A DNA stretch of 64,000 nucleotides from Loktanella fryxellensis (GCF_900110065.1 NZ_FOCI01000007.1:1-64000); one strand, 5' to 3'. Counted from the stretch's first letter, positions 1-8,036 are shown. The notes: a model not told the origin generated them from the sequence alone. Translations and numbers: made by a program.

Positions 1-429
1 GACGCGCGTCAGGTGTTCCGGCAAGGCGCGCGCCTTGCGCTTCTTGCGCGGCGCCTTCTTCTCGGGATCGGTCTCGCTGGCCGCGATCTTCTCCTCGACC
101 GCGGCAATCTGTTCCTGGGTTTCCGCGATGGCGGCTTCCAGATCCTCCAGCGCCAGCTCGAGTTGCGCGGGGTCCAGCTTTTCCGATTTCGGCCCGAACT
201 TCGCATGTCGGTATTGTCCGACCTGACCTTCCAGCTTTTCGATCAGTGCCGTCAGTTCGGTGATGAAGGCGTCCTTCTCAGCGCCCACAGCCTGCTCATG
301 CAGGCGGGCCGCACGCTCGACAGAGGCTTCAAGCCGTGCTGCATCCAGTGCCGCGGACTGCGCGGCAAAAGCCTTCATCACCTCAGGTGGAAGGTCTGGA
401 AACTGGCTGAGATCGAAGGGCTGCGACAT
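1..429 (-). CDS. tnpC: IS66-family transposase (TnpC), N-terminal part, runs off left edge
   Basis: This is the first 143 codons of an IS66-type DDE transposase; the rest, including the catalytic domain, lies outside the window. The visible part is the family's usual N-terminal region. It has a long charged coiled coil (roughly residues 35-115, with alternating Glu, Ala and Lys), then the motif RHAKFGPKSEKLD near residue 78, which is the IS66 zinc-finger/HTH leader. A basic stretch PRKKRKARALPEHL follows near residue 130. The ATG at 427-429 was chosen because the downstream reading fits the family. A tnpB remnant lies 63 bases upstream on the same strand, as in IS66 elements. Whether the gene is intact beyond the edge cannot be told. 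Confidence 0.85.
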   Translation of the reverse strand, partial: MSQPFDLSQFPDLPPEVMKAFAAQSAALDAARLEASVERAARLHEQAVGAEKDAFITELTALIEKLEGQVGQYRHAKFGPKSEKLDPAQLELALEDLEAAIAETQEQIAAVEEKIAASETDPEKKAPRKKRKARALPEHLTRV

Positions 430-492
430 GCAGATTCATAGCCGATCCGCACAGGAAAGGCCAATAAAACAACGCCAGAACAGCTGATTAAA

Positions 493-777
493 TCATCCCG
501 CTGCACTGGGTGGAGCGACCCGATGCGCAACGATCCGGCGCCAGTCCAGACCTTCGAACAAAGCCTCATACTGGGCCCGCGACAGCCGCATTGTCCCGTC
601 CTGAACCTTCGGCCAGGCAAAGTTGCCTTGTTCCAAAACTTTGTAGACCATCACGAGACCTGTTCCGTCCCAAACCAAAATCTTCAATCTGTCGCCGCGT
701 TTCGAACGGAACACGATCGTCACCCCGGAATGCGGATCCAGCTTCAGCTCGGTCTGCACAATCAGTGCCAGCGCGGA
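493..777 (-). pseudogene. tnpB: IS66 TnpB (Orf2) accessory protein, 5'-truncated
   Basis: The open frame encodes the C-terminal three quarters of an IS66 TnpB protein, with the family signature VFRSKRGDRLKILVWDG followed by LSRAQYEALFEGLDWRR. Intact TnpB is about 115 residues and begins with a segment ending in DMRKG-(F/I)-DGLA. Here the frame is closed by a stop at 778-780 just before SALALIVQTEL, so that N-terminal segment is missing. The first in-frame start is a GTG at 757-759 without a clear ribosome-binding site. No tnpA is recognisable upstream. The element therefore looks truncated or decayed on this side, with the break near base 777. Confidence 0.75.
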
Positions 778-918
778 TCATCAAGCGCATCGATACCCAT
801 CATCTGACCGCTCCGCGACCGGACAGAGCAGGTGCTGCGCGCTCGGCGGACGCAGTCCTGCTCATGATGAGGTTGAAGGCCGATCGTTGAGGCCTGCTCA
901 AACTCCCCGACCATAGGC
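778..918. other. Intergenic stretch at the broken end of the IS66 remnant
   Basis: No convincing gene is seen in this 141-base stretch. It separates the truncated tnpB from the next plausible gene, and it is where the missing tnpA and the outer inverted repeat of the IS66 element would be expected. I could not identify a terminal inverted repeat. Confidence 0.4.
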
Positions 919-1284
919 CTACTTGAAAATGTCGGGATGCGCTTTCAGCGCGGACAACATGGCGGCCGTCGCCAGTCTCACCTCCCGTTGTGCAGCGGTA
1001 TCGTCCGCCGACTTTCGTGGGAGAGACGCCTGAGCGCGATTGAGGTCGCGTTCGAGATCTGATGCCGATCGAGCGCCTGCGGGGCCCTGCTGTTCTGTCC
1101 GTGCATCGAGTCCAGCGGCGTCTTGCGATCTGGACTCGCGCCACGCGGCCGCCATGTCGTGAAAAGCTGCCAATCCTTCATCCTCAAGCTCTCGCTTGAA
1201 CCGTCGATTTCCGGCCGCTATGCGCGCTGTGACATATGCGATCGACGCAGCGGGAAGAAGCCACAACAGGTCGAGGTATTCCAT
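919..1284 (-). CDS. Small hypothetical membrane-anchored protein
   Basis: The 121-residue product begins MEYLDLLWLLPAASIAYVTA. This is a single N-terminal hydrophobic segment, followed by a basic and charged helical region rich in Glu, Arg and Ala that may be a cytoplasmic tail or coiled coil. No family was recognised. The ATG at 1282-1284 was preferred over a start 28 codons upstream because it has GGAG about 12 bases before it and puts the hydrophobic segment at the N-terminus. It lies between an IS66 remnant and a TniQ-like ORF, so it is probably part of accessory DNA. Confidence 0.45.
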   Translation of the reverse strand: MEYLDLLWLLPAASIAYVTARIAAGNRRFKRELEDEGLAAFHDMAAAWRESRSQDAAGLDARTEQQGPAGARSASDLERDLNRAQASLPRKSADDTAAQREVRLATAAMLSALKAHPDIFK

Positions 1285-1585
1285 CGCAGCCTGCTCCACA
1301 GGGGGGATAGACAGAAAAGATGTGGTGTGCCGTAGCCCGATTATCGATGACCAATCGATATTTCTCAAGCGTCAAAATTTCCAGATTGTGGCATTGCAGA
1401 ACGACAGGCCTACCCGCGAAGGTCGACGTGATCTCGCGAAGCGGGAGGATATTGACAGCGATCCGATCGAATGGTTCATCCCCCGGATGCCATGCTCTGC
1501 CAATTGTATCAGTTGCCGAAGTTCTCACTGGACAGAGAGGTTCCAGACGGCCGCCGGTAAGCACTGTGTTGTTGGGGGCTGAGAC
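1285..1585. other. 301-base gap without an assignable gene
   Basis: This gap lies between the divergent small membrane protein and the TniQ-like ORF and presumably holds both promoters. Base composition is less GC-rich than the flanks. A minus-strand open frame crosses it (1184-1564, 126 codons), but its 3' half overlaps the neighbouring gene in another frame and no family was recognised, so it is not called. No repeat or terminator was seen. Confidence 0.4.
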
Positions 1586-2155
1586 TTGTCATCTGCCTTG
1601 GCCCTCCGCACTGACCCACAGCCGCGCGAGACGTATTACGCCTTCGTGGGCCGCTTGGCTGCGGTCAACGGCGTCAGCCTGCAGGATTTCCTGAACGACT
1701 TCGGTCTGCCAAAGAACGGGTTCTTCGCACTGCACGGGGATGTCGTCGACGCAATTGCCCAACTGGCCGATTTGAACCAGGCGCAGGTTAAAGAACTGGT
1801 CACATGGACTGGACTGCCGCAGGAGGGCGTGCGGATGGCCTATCGGGGAGAGCAGATCGTCTCGCGGGCCATCAGAAATCCGGAAGTTCGCGGATGTCCC
1901 GATTGCCTTCGGCGGGACGCCAAGGGCGCACTGGAACCCCTCACCGCCATGGCGATGCGCGGTCATTGGCTGTTGAGGCACTGTCACGTCTGCCTTCTGC
2001 ATGGCAAGATGCTCGTGCCGCTCTGGTCAGTCACGCGTCCGTCGGTTCGCGATGACGTGCAGGCGCAACTGGCGAAGGTGTTCCCTACGATCATCGATGG
2101 CCAACTCACTGGGGCTGTGATCGCACCCTCTGCCTTCGACAACTATATTTTATAG
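1586..2155 (+). CDS. TniQ-family protein, N-terminal part only (probable remnant)
   Basis: The 189-residue product matches the N-terminal domain of TniQ proteins, the accessory factors of Tn7/Tn5053-type transposition. It has the leader ETYYAFVGRLAAVNG, a zinc-binding module starting CPDCLRRD near residue 112, and the family's WLLRHCHVCLLHGKMLVPLW near residue 136. Typical TniQ proteins are 300-600 residues, so the C-terminal part is missing. The ORF stops 6 bases before the encoded CCA of tRNA-Arg. The only usable start is TTG at 1586, preceded by GGGGG. A TGA in the same frame lies just upstream at 1580-1582, so 5' decay is also possible. No transposase (TniA/TnsB) or ATPase (TniB/TnsC) accompanies it. 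Confidence 0.6.
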   Translation: MSSALALRTDPQPRETYYAFVGRLAAVNGVSLQDFLNDFGLPKNGFFALHGDVVDAIAQLADLNQAQVKELVTWTGLPQEGVRMAYRGEQIVSRAIRNPEVRGCPDCLRRDAKGALEPLTAMAMRGHWLLRHCHVCLLHGKMLVPLWSVTRPSVRDDVQAQLAKVFPTIIDGQLTGAVIAPSAFDNYIL

Positions 2156-2161
2156 GTGTTT

Positions 2162-2238
2162 TGGTGATCCCGACAGGATTCGAACCTGTAACCTGCCCCT
2201 TAGGAGGGGGCTGCTCTATCCAGTTGAGCCACGGGACC
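2162..2238 (-). tRNA. tRNA-Arg (anticodon CCT)
   Basis: On the minus strand the sequence folds as a complete tRNA. The acceptor stem is GGTCCCG/CGGGATC with one G-U pair. The D-arm is GGCTCAACTGGATAGAGC. The anticodon stem GCCCC/GGGGC holds the loop CTCCTAA, giving anticodon CCT, which reads AGG. The T-arm carries GGTTCGAATCC. Discriminator A and a genomically encoded CCA (2162-2164) follow. This AGG-decoding tRNA is a frequent integration site for mobile elements, and accessory DNA abuts its 3' end here. Confidence 0.97.
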
Positions 2239-2297
2239 ATCGCGTCTTCATTGCCCGGAATGGCACGGCGGGTCAACGTCACGCTGCTGAGCCTTGG

Positions 2298-2314
2298 ACA
2301 GGTGCAGCACCTGT
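2298..2314. promoter_or_regulatory. 8-bp perfect inverted repeat upstream of the LacI gene, candidate operator
   Basis: The sequence ACAGGTGC-A-GCACCTGT is a perfect inverted repeat with a one-base centre. It lies about 40 bases before the start of the LacI-family gene at 2355, in the only intergenic region available for its promoter. An autoregulatory operator is the simplest reading. The odd symmetry is unlike the usual even, CG-centred LacI operators, so another regulator is possible. Confidence 0.45.
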
Positions 2315-2354
2315 GGATAGGATCGACGCACCGCCCGTCTGCAGGATCGCCATC

Positions 2355-3377
2355 ATGAAGAAACCGCCCCGCCGCCCCATGACGCTGCGCGATGTCTCGG
2401 AGGCGTCAGGCGTCAGCGAGATGACCGTCAGCCGCGTGCTGCGCAACAAGGGCGACGTCAGTCCGGCGACCCGGACCAAGGTCCAGGCAGCAGCGAAGCG
2501 TCTGGGCTATGTGCCGAACCGCATCGCGGGGTCTCTGGCGTCCAGTCATGTCAATCTGGTGGCGGTCATCATCCCGTCGCTCAAGAACATGGTCTTTCCC
2601 GAGGTTCTGTCTGGGATTTCGGACGCGCTCGACGCCACCGAACTGCAGCCCGTGTTCGGCGTGACGGAGTACCGCCCCGACAAGGAGGAGCAGGTGCTGT
2701 TCGAGATGCTGTCGTGGCGGCCCGCAGGCATCATCATCGCGGGCCTCGAACATTCCGACCCGTCGCGCGCCATGCTGGCGCAGGCAGATGTCCCCGTCGT
2801 CGAGATCATGGACACGGACGGCGATCCGATCGATGCCTGCGTCGGCATCTCGCACCGCAGGGCCGGGCGCGAAATGGCCGAGGCGATCATCGCCGCAGGA
2901 TATCGCCGGATCGGGTTCATGGGCACGCAGATGCCCCTCGATCACCGGGCGCGCAAGCGTTTCGAGGGTTTTACGCACACGCTGGCGCGGTCCGGCATCG
3001 AAATCGCCGACCGCGATTTCTATGCGGGCGGGTCGGCCCTGATCAAGGGACGAGAGATGACGCAGGCCATGCTGAACCGGCATCCCGACCTCGATTTCCT
3101 GTATTACTCCAACGACATGATCGGTGCCGGCGGATTGATGTACCTGCTGGATCGCGGGATCGACATTCCCGGGCAGATCGGGCTGGCCGGGTTCAACGGT
3201 GTCGAATTGCTGGCCGGACTGCCGCGCCGCCTGGCCACCATGGATGCCTGCCGGTTCGAGATCGGTCACAGGGCGGCCCGGATCATCGCGGATCGGGTCG
3301 CCGGCCGCGAGGGTGACGGCGATGTCGTTCAACTGACGCCGCGCATCGACTTTGGCGATACGTTGATCCGCGGCTGA
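2355..3377 (+). CDS. LacI-family transcriptional regulator (GntR-like)
   Basis: This 340-residue regulator has an N-terminal LacI helix-turn-helix (MTLRDVSEASGVSEMTVSRVLRNKGDVSP, about residues 9-36) and hinge helix (LGYVPNRIAGSLAS). A full periplasmic-binding-protein-type sensor domain follows. The domain resembles gluconate-type repressors (GntR/IdnR branch of LacI), but no gluconate gene is adjacent, so the effector is not assigned. The ATG at 2355 starts just before the HTH. Its 3' end overlaps the convergent PAS-GGDEF-EAL gene by 49 bases. A perfect inverted repeat 40 bases upstream may be its own operator. Confidence 0.88.
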   Translation: MKKPPRRPMTLRDVSEASGVSEMTVSRVLRNKGDVSPATRTKVQAAAKRLGYVPNRIAGSLASSHVNLVAVIIPSLKNMVFPEVLSGISDALDATELQPVFGVTEYRPDKEEQVLFEMLSWRPAGIIIAGLEHSDPSRAMLAQADVPVVEIMDTDGDPIDACVGISHRRAGREMAEAIIAAGYRRIGFMGTQMPLDHRARKRFEGFTHTLARSGIEIADRDFYAGGSALIKGREMTQAMLNRHPDLDFLYYSNDMIGAGGLMYLLDRGIDIPGQIGLAGFNGVELLAGLPRRLATMDACRFEIGHRAARIIADRVAGREGDGDVVQLTPRIDFGDTLIRG

Positions 3378-5470
3378 CCCGTGGCGGGCCAGCGGGCAAG
3401 CAGGGTCGCCACCTCTGGCAATGGGACGGCCTTGCCGTAGAACCATCCCTGCATCAGGGTGCAGCCAGCGGACGAGAGCCAGTCACGCTCCGCCTGCGTC
3501 TCGACCCCTTCGGCAAGGACGTCAATGTCGAGGCTGTGGGCCATGCCGACGATGGCGCCCGTCAGCTTTTGCAGTTCGGTATCGGTGTCGATGTCTCGCA
3601 CGAAGCTGCGGTCGATCTTGATCTGCGAAACCTGAAACTTGCGCAGGGCGGCGATGGCGGCGTGGCCGGTGCCGAAATCGTCCAGTTCCACCACGAACCC
3701 CGCGGCGACCATCGCCTTGACGTTGTCCACGAAATGACCGGCGCGTTCGTCCAGCAGCGTCGATTCCAGCAACTCGATGCGCAGCAGGTGCCGTGAGACG
3801 CCGTGGCGGCTCAGACTGTCGATCAACCGTGACAGGAGGCGAGGATCGCTCAACTGTGCCTTCGACATGTTGATGCTGACGCTGACATGCGGCCAGCCGT
3901 GATCCGCCAGCCACCGCAGGGCATGGCAGGCCGCATCCAGCATCAGGGCATCGAGCGATTCGGTCAGACCCGCCCGCTGCGCCACGTCAAGGAACGCACC
4001 CGCCGCGACGATGCCGTCACGGGGATGGCGCCAGCGCAACAACGCCTCGAACCCAACGCAGCAGCCACGGCCGGCGTCGATCTGCGGCTGGAAATGGGCC
4101 ACGAATTCCTGCCGTTTCATGGCCAGTTGCAGATCGCGGGCCAGCGCACTGGTCGACAGAACCTGTTCGCGCATCGCCGCCTCGAAGATGACGGCGCAAC
4201 ATCCGGTCTTCTTGGCCTCGCACAGCGCGAGGTCGGCAGCGCTCAGCACGGTGCCGCGCAGGGATGCGACGGTATCGGGGTCCAGCACGGCGATCCCGAC
4301 AGAGGCGCCGATGTGCATATACTGACCGGCATATCCGATGGGTTCCATCATGCGCGCGATGATCTGATCGGCAAACGCTGTCACCGCAACGGTGTCGCGG
4401 GCCATGCGGCGGACGACGATGTATTCGTCGCCGCCGACCCGTGCGGTGATGTCGCCGGGCATCACCGCCCCTTCCAGCAGGGCGGCACAATGTTTCAGCA
4501 CATGGTCGCCCGCCGCATGGCCATAGACGTCGTTTACGGACTTGAACCGGTCGAGGTCCATGTGAAACACGACCACGCACTGTCCGTCGCGCAGGTCATC
4601 GGCCAGCAGGGCGATATCCTCCAGCAGATTGCGGCGGTTGCGCAGGCCGGTCAGTTCGTCGGTGATGGCCAGCCGACGCAGTGCGTATTGCTGTTCCTTC
4701 AGCGTGGTGATGTCCACGTGAAGTCCGACGCGCCCCCCGTCGGATGTTTCGCGTTCCACGATCCGCAGCCAGCGTCCGTTCGTCAGCTTCTGCTCGATCG
4801 GGCCGGGCATCCGGCGGTGCTGATCCAGCCTTTCGCGTAGCCACGCCTCCTCTCGTCCGATGCCGTCGATGACCTGCCCCCGCGCCAGCCCATAGCGCAG
4901 GATGTCGACAAAGGCGGTGCCGGGCTGAATCACCGGTGCGGTATCCGGATACAGCAGGCGATAGGTTTCGTTGCAGATCACGAGCCGGTCGTCGCCATCG
5001 AACAACGCAAAGCCGTCCGACAGGGCGTCGATGGCGGTCAGCAAGCGCGCCTCTGCCGCATCGGCCTGTCGCAGCGCATCCAGGGTGTCGGTGACATTCT
5101 GCGCCTGCACGACGAGGGTCTGCTGCCGGCCCGGCAACATCATCAGATCGACATCATACACGGATGCCCCATGACGCAGCCGGCAGCGGACCCGCCGCCG
5201 GTGCGACCGCATGAACCGCGCAAGAAATCGGTCCAACCGATCCGGCGCCAGATCCGGCAGGATCGCGGACAGGGTCATCTGCCGCAGGTGGCGCATCGGG
5301 CGGCCCAGCGTTCGGCGCGCCTGATCGTTCGCGGCCAAAACATGCAGATCGCCCGCATCCAGCACGAGGATTTCCCGCGCCGCATGTTCGAACAACGGCA
5401 GCAGGACGTTGCGGTCGATAACCTGCTGGATCGCCATCAGGTCCGCGGTCTGGTCGGGATCAATCTGCAT
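3329..5470 (-). CDS. PAS-GGDEF-EAL cyclic-di-GMP signalling protein
   Basis: The 713-residue protein has no membrane segment and is predicted cytosolic. Two PAS-like sensor regions (about residues 20-130 and 145-260) precede a GGDEF domain (about 265-435) and an EAL domain (about 445-690). The cyclase signature reads ARVGGDEY, with Tyr in place of the usual Phe. The phosphodiesterase motifs look intact: FEALLRW, ELLES, DDFGTG, KIDRSFV and AEGVET. Phosphodiesterase activity is therefore well supported, while cyclase activity may be kept or reduced. The gene is transcribed alone and overlaps the 3' end of the convergent LacI gene by 49 bases. Confidence 0.92.
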   Translation of the reverse strand: MQIDPDQTADLMAIQQVIDRNVLLPLFEHAAREILVLDAGDLHVLAANDQARRTLGRPMRHLRQMTLSAILPDLAPDRLDRFLARFMRSHRRRVRCRLRHGASVYDVDLMMLPGRQQTLVVQAQNVTDTLDALRQADAAEARLLTAIDALSDGFALFDGDDRLVICNETYRLLYPDTAPVIQPGTAFVDILRYGLARGQVIDGIGREEAWLRERLDQHRRMPGPIEQKLTNGRWLRIVERETSDGGRVGLHVDITTLKEQQYALRRLAITDELTGLRNRRNLLEDIALLADDLRDGQCVVVFHMDLDRFKSVNDVYGHAAGDHVLKHCAALLEGAVMPGDITARVGGDEYIVVRRMARDTVAVTAFADQIIARMMEPIGYAGQYMHIGASVGIAVLDPDTVASLRGTVLSAADLALCEAKKTGCCAVIFEAAMREQVLSTSALARDLQLAMKRQEFVAHFQPQIDAGRGCCVGFEALLRWRHPRDGIVAAGAFLDVAQRAGLTESLDALMLDAACHALRWLADHGWPHVSVSINMSKAQLSDPRLLSRLIDSLSRHGVSRHLLRIELLESTLLDERAGHFVDNVKAMVAAGFVVELDDFGTGHAAIAALRKFQVSQIKIDRSFVRDIDTDTELQKLTGAIVGMAHSLDIDVLAEGVETQAERDWLSSAGCTLMQGWFYGKAVPLPEVATLLARWPATGQPRINVSPKSMRGVS

Positions 5471-5559
5471 CGTGCCCTCATGCGGTAGCTTGCCTCTTTT
5501 AGGTCATGGGCGTGAACAAGGCATGAACTCCGACGGGATCTTGGCCACCGACCCGCAGG

Positions 5560-6399
5560 TCAGCGGTCGGTGCGTGCAAGGATCCTTTCCGCCTGTCGCA
5601 GGTGCGGCTGGTCCAGCATCTGGCCGTCCAGCGCTGCGACACCGGTGCCGGACATGGCATCCACGACACGGCGGGCATGGGCGATCTGGTCGTCCGACGG
5701 GGTAAAGGCGCGGTTGATCGTGGGCACCTGTGCGGGGTGGATCGCCAGCTTGCCGTCGAACCCCATGGTGAACGCCGCGCGGGACGCGGCCTGCAGTCCC
5801 ATCGTGTCGCCAAGGCCGGTAAACGGCCCGTCGATCGCCGCGACGCCCGAATCCTTGGCCGCCAGCAGCGCCAATGTCCGGGCCAGCGCGAACGGCGGCA
5901 ACCAGTCGCCATGCGCGTCGCGGTTCGCCAGCGCGCCCAGATCGGCGGCCAGATCCTCGGCCCCCCAGGTCACGCCGCCCAGCGCCGGATGCGCCCAGTC
6001 CTGCGACATCAGGCGGCGCACGGCGCGGACGGTTTCCGTCGCGATGACGAGGATCGGCACGTCCAGCCCCGCCTGCGCGATCATGGCAGCAAGGGCCGCG
6101 ATGTCGGTCACACCTTCGCACTTGGGCAGGACATAGCCATCGGGGCGACCGGGGGCCGTCTGTGCCACGTCGTCGGCGGTGCGGCCCGTAGAAAGGGCGT
6201 TGACTCGCACCAGCCGCGCCATCGGCGCGCCCTCCTCCAGCCAGCGGGCGGTCTGGGTGCGGGCGGCGTCCTTGGCGTCTGCTGCGACCGAATCCTCCAG
6301 ATCGAGGATCAGCGCATCGGCACCGCTGCCGCGCGCCTTGTCCTGCTTGTGGGCGCTGTCGCCGGGGACGAACAGGAACGACCGGTGCCACAGGGTCAT
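5560..6399 (-). CDS. HpcH/HpaI aldolase / citrate lyase beta-like (CoA ester lyase)
   Basis: The 279-residue protein belongs to the CitE-like branch of the HpcH/HpaI family. Family features are the N-terminal RSFLFVPGDS, DALILDLEDSVA (acidic Mg-binding region), LPKCEG, the glutamate of IATETVRAV, WGAEDLAADLGA and GFDGKLAIHPAQV near the C-terminus. Such enzymes act on malyl-CoA-type esters as lyase or thioesterase. The exact substrate cannot be read from the sequence. It overlaps the upstream MaoC-like gene by ATGA (6396-6399), so the two are translationally coupled. This pairing suggests a hydratase followed by a lyase or thioesterase on a C4-C5 acyl-CoA, as in methylmalyl-CoA chemistry. Confidence 0.85.
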   Translation of the reverse strand: MTLWHRSFLFVPGDSAHKQDKARGSGADALILDLEDSVAADAKDAARTQTARWLEEGAPMARLVRVNALSTGRTADDVAQTAPGRPDGYVLPKCEGVTDIAALAAMIAQAGLDVPILVIATETVRAVRRLMSQDWAHPALGGVTWGAEDLAADLGALANRDAHGDWLPPFALARTLALLAAKDSGVAAIDGPFTGLGDTMGLQAASRAAFTMGFDGKLAIHPAQVPTINRAFTPSDDQIAHARRVVDAMSGTGVAALDGQMLDQPHLRQAERILARTDR

Positions 6400-6848
6400 G
6401 CGGGGCGCCCCTTCATCAGGGCGGCCCGGTCGCAGACCGCGACCAGATCGTCGGTCTGGTTGAAACAGCGATGCCTGAACGTGACGATCCCCTGACCGGG
6501 GCGCGAGGCGCTGGGCCGCAAGGCCATCACCTCGGTCGTGACATGGATCGTATCGCCCTCGAACAGGGGGTGGGGAAAGGTCACGTCGGTCATGCCGAGG
6601 TTGGCGACCGTCGTGCCCAGCGTGGTATCGTTCACGGTCATGCCGACGAGGCAGCCCAGCGTGAACAGCGAATTCACCAGTGGTCGGCCGAATTCCGTCT
6701 GCGCCGCCGCATGGGCGTCGATGTGCAGGGGCTGGGGGTTCATCGTCAGCAGCGAAAACCAACGGTTGTCGGTTTCCGTCACCGTCCGTGTCCACGGATG
6801 GTCGAACCGCATCCCGACGGTGAAATCCTCGAACCACAATCCGGCCAT
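6396..6848 (-). CDS. MaoC-family acyl-CoA hydratase
   Basis: The 150-residue single hot-dog-fold protein starts MAGLWFEDFTVGMRFDH, typical of MaoC dehydratases. It contains the segment HIDAHAAAQTEFGRPLVNSLFTLG, corresponding to the hydratase motif region with its catalytic Asp/His. These enzymes hydrate enoyl-CoA esters. Mesaconyl-CoA-type hydratases are relatives but are usually longer, so substrate is left open. It lies upstream of and overlaps the CitE-like gene, and is 69 bases downstream of a LacI-family gene on the same strand. Confidence 0.85.
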   Translation of the reverse strand: MAGLWFEDFTVGMRFDHPWTRTVTETDNRWFSLLTMNPQPLHIDAHAAAQTEFGRPLVNSLFTLGCLVGMTVNDTTLGTTVANLGMTDVTFPHPLFEGDTIHVTTEVMALRPSASRPGQGIVTFRHRCFNQTDDLVAVCDRAALMKGRPA

Positions 6849-6917
6849 GTGCTGATCCCCCCTTGGCAGCTGCCGCCATCCTGACGCGGGCCGCGCGCGG
6901 ATGCCAGCCCATGCGGG

Positions 6918-7934
6918 TCAGGGCATGCAGTCGGGCGGCGTGTCCAGATACTGCAGAGGCGGCGCATCGGGGGTGCGGACGCGGGCCATGGCCGCGCGGC
7001 ACAGGAAATCACCGGCCGCGCCCGTGTCCTCCGACACCGCGATGACCTGCGGATGGATCCGCCGCAGGAACCGGATGGCCTCCTTGGCGAAGATGTCGAT
7101 ATCCTCACCAAGGCGGCGACCGCGGCCATTGCAGGCGGCGATGGTCGCAAGCGCGGCGTTGGGCGACGCGGCAATAACGCCGTCAGGGGCATCGGGCCCG
7201 TGCAGGGCATCCAGCATCCGCGCCTCGACGTCGTCCATTGGTGCGTCACTGGTCAGCCCGTCGAGGATCGTCAGATCGACGCCGGCGGCATGGGCTGCCG
7301 TCCGGCAGCCGTCGATCATCGCGGCGGCATAGGATTGCCCCTGCGGCGGGGCGATCAGCAGGATCCGTCGCCGACCCCGCCCGGCCAGCGATCGTACGCC
7401 CAGGGCGCCATAGGCACGGTTGTCGAAGTCGAACCACGCGTGTTCGTCGGACCAGATGCTGCGCCCGTGCGTGGCAAAGGGGAATCCGCGGTCCAGCAGA
7501 TACCGCACGCGCGGGTCCTGCGGCAGGATCTGGTTGAAGATCACCGCATCCGCTGATTCGGTTTCTGCCAGATAGCGGATCGGCTTCATCGGGTCCTCGT
7601 CCTTGAAATAGGGCGTAATGTTCAGGTGGAACGGCGTGTTGCGCAACCCGCCCGCGACGGCGGCGATCAGCTTGGCCGTGTGGTTCATCACGTCGTGTTC
7701 CGTGGACAGCACGAGCGAGATCACATTGGTCCGCCCGGTGCGCAGGCGGACGCCCGCACGGTTGGGGACATAGCCGATCTGGTCGGCCACCGCGCGCACC
7801 CTGGCGCGGGTGTCGAGGCTGATGTCCACCGCCCCCGACAGGGCGCGGGACACGGTCGGCACGGCAAGCCCCGTCAGCCCCGCGATCGTCTTGAGCGTGG
7901 GTTTGCGTGCGGTGTCGGGCTGTGGCGTGTCCAC
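6918..7934 (-). CDS. LacI-family regulator of the adjacent sugar-transport operon
   Basis: The 338-residue protein has the LacI HTH (LKTIAGLTGLAVPTVSRALSGAVDIS, residues 14-40), hinge helix (IGYVPNRAGVRLRTG) and a sugar-binding core. It resembles AglR-type repressors of alpha-proteobacterial sugar ABC operons. It is divergent from the transporter operon starting at 8100, and the shared 165-base region contains a perfect 14-bp LacI operator at 8037-8050. Repression of the transporter operon, relieved by the imported sugar or a derivative, is the likely role. The two genes downstream on its strand (MaoC and CitE-like) may be co-transcribed. Confidence 0.88.
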   Translation of the reverse strand: MDTPQPDTARKPTLKTIAGLTGLAVPTVSRALSGAVDISLDTRARVRAVADQIGYVPNRAGVRLRTGRTNVISLVLSTEHDVMNHTAKLIAAVAGGLRNTPFHLNITPYFKDEDPMKPIRYLAETESADAVIFNQILPQDPRVRYLLDRGFPFATHGRSIWSDEHAWFDFDNRAYGALGVRSLAGRGRRRILLIAPPQGQSYAAAMIDGCRTAAHAAGVDLTILDGLTSDAPMDDVEARMLDALHGPDAPDGVIAASPNAALATIAACNGRGRRLGEDIDIFAKEAIRFLRRIHPQVIAVSEDTGAAGDFLCRAAMARVRTPDAPPLQYLDTPPDCMP

Positions 7935-8036
7935 GGATCGTCCTTCTCTGTTCGCTGCCGCATCGACGAAATCAGCCCGGTCAGCAAGCCGTCCCGATGT
8001 CGTAGCCTAAATTTCAAGCGACGAAAAAAACAGTCT

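Noticed and set aside
1184-1564. 126-codon minus-strand open frame across the gap before the TniQ-like ORF
   Set aside because: Its 3' third overlaps the small membrane-protein gene in another frame, it has no clear ribosome-binding site and no recognised family. A frameshifted longer gene with 919-1284 is conceivable but not supported.
5548-5570. Hairpin CCGACC/GGTCGG near the end of the CitE-like gene
   Set aside because: The stem is only 6 bp with an 11-base loop, overlaps coding sequence and has no T-run, so it is not called a terminator.
6400-7002. Long N-terminal extension of the CitE-like gene upstream of 6399
   Set aside because: The extension would run through the whole MaoC gene in another frame. 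The ATG at 6399 gives a full-length family start with an ATGA overlap.
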